NCBI GenBank assembly: GCA_029207755.1
Contig: JARCOQ010000002.1
Coordinates: 60,905,576 to 60,969,575, forward strand
Origin: Chamaea fasciata
Taxonomy: Eukaryota > Chordata > Aves > Passeriformes > Sylviidae
Direction: 5' to 3'
Length of the DNA: 64,000 nt
Below, piece by piece: positions 62,529 through 64,000 of the stretch (positions are counted from its first letter, which is position 1; each line of letters begins with the position of its first letter). Below the pieces are notes generated by a model. It was not told the origin of the DNA. It did no database searches and saw only the letters and a program-made list of their open reading frames with translations. The translations under genes and the position numbers were made by a program.

Positions 62529-63500
62529 GACTTCATGGTACTGCTGATATTTAGCTTGAAAGTTGTAAAGGCATCTCCTCAGTTTACACCAAAGGTTCCT
62601 TCTGTAAACTGGTTGACTATTCAAAAAACTTGCAGAAAAGCATTAAATGCTGACTTTGTTGCCTTCATCTCATATAAACTGCCCATGCTGCATTTTATGA
62701 CAATGTCTGTACCCATGTCCTTAATAAAATTTTAGAAAGGGAACAAATCATGCTCTTTTTCTTTACCAAAATCACTGTGCATTGCATCGTTACCTCTTAC
62801 AATAACCTTTCCTGACTTACAGCTCCTGATCAATTTTAGCACACTGCCAACTGAGTTTTCCAACATCACGGCTTAACTTCGTAAGCAGAATACAGATATC
62901 ATAATTCCCAGCCAAGCATGAGAAGTCCTTCAGTATCTCTATTTAAATATTTACTAACAGAAAGTGTGTGCTGAGTCAAAGTGTACATAAACACCTCTAT
63001 CTCAGTGTTTATACCTTGGCTGTTTCTTCCCTGATGGAATACAGCAGTATTTGAAAAATAAGCCTTCCCTTAGAAATATGCAAGTTAACTAATTTTTTCC
63101 CTAGTTCCGAAATTTTCAACAGAATTACCTGACTTCTGATTAGAATTCTCACAACAAAACCAAACAAATGAGCAAACAAAAAACCCCATGAGAAACCACA
63201 CAACCCAACTTACAAATAAAGGGAAACTGCATAATATCTAGCTTTTTAGGCCTTGGGAAAATTTTGGGAAGAAGACTACACCAGTTCAGAACTCCTAAGA
63301 ATAGGTTTGAATGTAGAGGCAATAACATTAAAATACACATTTCTTTTTGTAGATATAAGGGGTGATGTCTTTGAAATTGCTAGAAATAATAAAAATCTTA
63401 TTGCCTGCATCTTTCTGTTCTTTCATCCTAGGCATATTCTTCCCTTTCAGAGTAGATTTCAAAATAAATATATGATAGATATCTTTGTCAAAAAAAGCAG
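62529..63500. other. Unique AT-rich non-coding DNA
   Basis: No supportable gene. An A/C-rich patch at 63153-63187. An ORF of 163 codons starts at 63253 but shows no recognisable domain. Confidence 0.45.
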
Positions 63501-63535
63501 CTTGATTTCATGTTCCAGTTGTATAGGTCAGCATC

Positions 63536-63562
63536 TATGGTCCCTGGATGCCTGGGACCATA
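63536..63562. other. 9-bp inverted repeat (hairpin)
   Basis: TATGGTCCC (63536-63544) and GGGACCATA (63554-63562) are perfect inverted copies with a 9-nt loop. No poly-U terminator-like or tRNA-like context; function unknown. Confidence 0.7.
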
Positions 63563-63591
63563 AGGGCTCTCTCAGCAGTCCCAGGGAACAG

Positions 63592-63605
63592 ATTGGCTAT
63601 ATAAA
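63592..63605 (+). promoter_or_regulatory. Possible TATA promoter element
   Basis: ATTGG (inverted CCAAT, 63592-63596) directly precedes TATATAAA (63598-63605), in a patch less AT-rich than its flanks and just after the hairpin. It could be a real promoter, an LTR relic or chance. The two boxes are closer together than in a typical promoter, which lowers confidence. Confidence 0.3.
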
Positions 63606-63933
63606 CAGCACCAAAGCAGCACACACAGAAAAAGAGAAACCCCGCTGGTTCATTATTTTTCCTGCAGCTGTATGGGCTGTCTTGTGTCTCACTTATAGTT
63701 TTGTAGGGAGTAATCATATTGAGAACACCTGGGGTGACATGTAATTACAGCATGATTGTGTGGAAAAATGTGGGTCTATTCAAATTTCTCGGGGGCTATA
63801 GACAGCTGGTTCCTTTTAATTCTTACAACAGCATGTGTTCTGTAACAGCTGGAGATGCGTTTTTCTATTCAGCCTCATTTGATGGATTGATCATGAGGCA
63901 GGTGATCAGCAATTTCTAAACTGTAATCCAAAC

Positions 63934-63980
63934 TTTGCCACTAACTTGCTGTTAGCCTTGGGCAAGCCACTTAGTGTCAG
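63934..63980 (+). mobile_element. MIR/CORE-SINE-like core fragment
   Basis: TTTGCCACTAACTTGCTG followed by TTAGCCTTGGGCAAGCCACTTAG closely follows the MIR core TGCCACTTACTAGCTGTGTG, then ACCTTGGGCAAGTTACTTA (from memory). MIR-type SINEs predate the bird-mammal split. The element may extend past the window's end. Confidence 0.7.
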
Positions 63981-64000
63981 ATCCAGATGAACTATTTAAA

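Noticed and set aside
63253..63744. 163-codon plus-strand ORF
   Set aside because: No recognisable family, no supporting splice or promoter arrangement; plausible by chance, although it overlaps the hairpin/TATA patch noted above.

Overview
The window reads as a gene-free, strongly AT-rich stretch of a vertebrate nuclear genome, most likely a bird and probably a songbird. Evidence: (1) several 5'-truncated CR1 LINE fragments that keep the avian CR1 3' end (ATTCTATGATTCT-type terminus); (2) solo LTRs of endogenous retroviruses whose sequences I recognise from memory as bird/songbird-type families; (3) no operons, ribosome binding sites or long ORFs. The host call is an inference from repeat families, not from a gene. 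I found no protein-coding exon, tRNA, rRNA or known ncRNA that I can support. All longer ORFs fall in repeats or low-complexity DNA, or are short chance ORFs.

Layout. 1-6.7 kb: unique AT-rich DNA, a CR1 fragment (1371-2185, minus), a poly-T/(TTTTGG) tract and part of an LTR-A-like element (about 4600-5031). 6.8-7.4 kb: candidate LTR followed by a primer-binding-site-like sequence. 9.97 kb: possible ancient MIR-like SINE. 11.8 kb: CR1 3' end. 12-33 kb: mostly unique non-coding DNA with low-complexity tracts, an unexplained GC-richer block (22.64-23.56 kb), a G-rich tract (25.9 kb) and two small CR1 pieces (26.9 and 27.9 kb). 33.1-42.6 kb: the most transposon-dense region, with solo LTR-D (33129-33608), CR1 (33801-34316), a 560-bp polypurine GAAA/GGAA array, solo LTR-A (38271-39370), solo LTR-B (40064-40989) and a second solo LTR-D (42194-42643). 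43-58 kb: unique DNA, T/G- and A/C-only tracts, poly-A/T runs and a weak LTR candidate at 55.6 kb. 58.2-59.7 kb: a nested pair, LTR-C (58731-59374, plus) inside a minus-strand LTR-B (58169-59699). 61.7-62.5 kb: truncated LTR-A. The window ends in a MIR-like core (about 63934-63980).

The strongest results come from reading LTR termini and target-site duplications (TSDs) directly: LTR-D x2 (4-bp TSDs GTAG and AAAT), LTR-A (5-bp GTCTT), LTR-B (5-bp CACAA; second copy CTGTC/CTGCC) and nested LTR-C (4-bp ATTC). Letters A-D are local labels, not database names. I did not find a convincing undescribed biological system. The more interesting items are the nested insertion, a pair of LTRs that imitates a provirus, in-place growth of a T/G-only tract inside one LTR copy, and a few unexplained GC-richer blocks.
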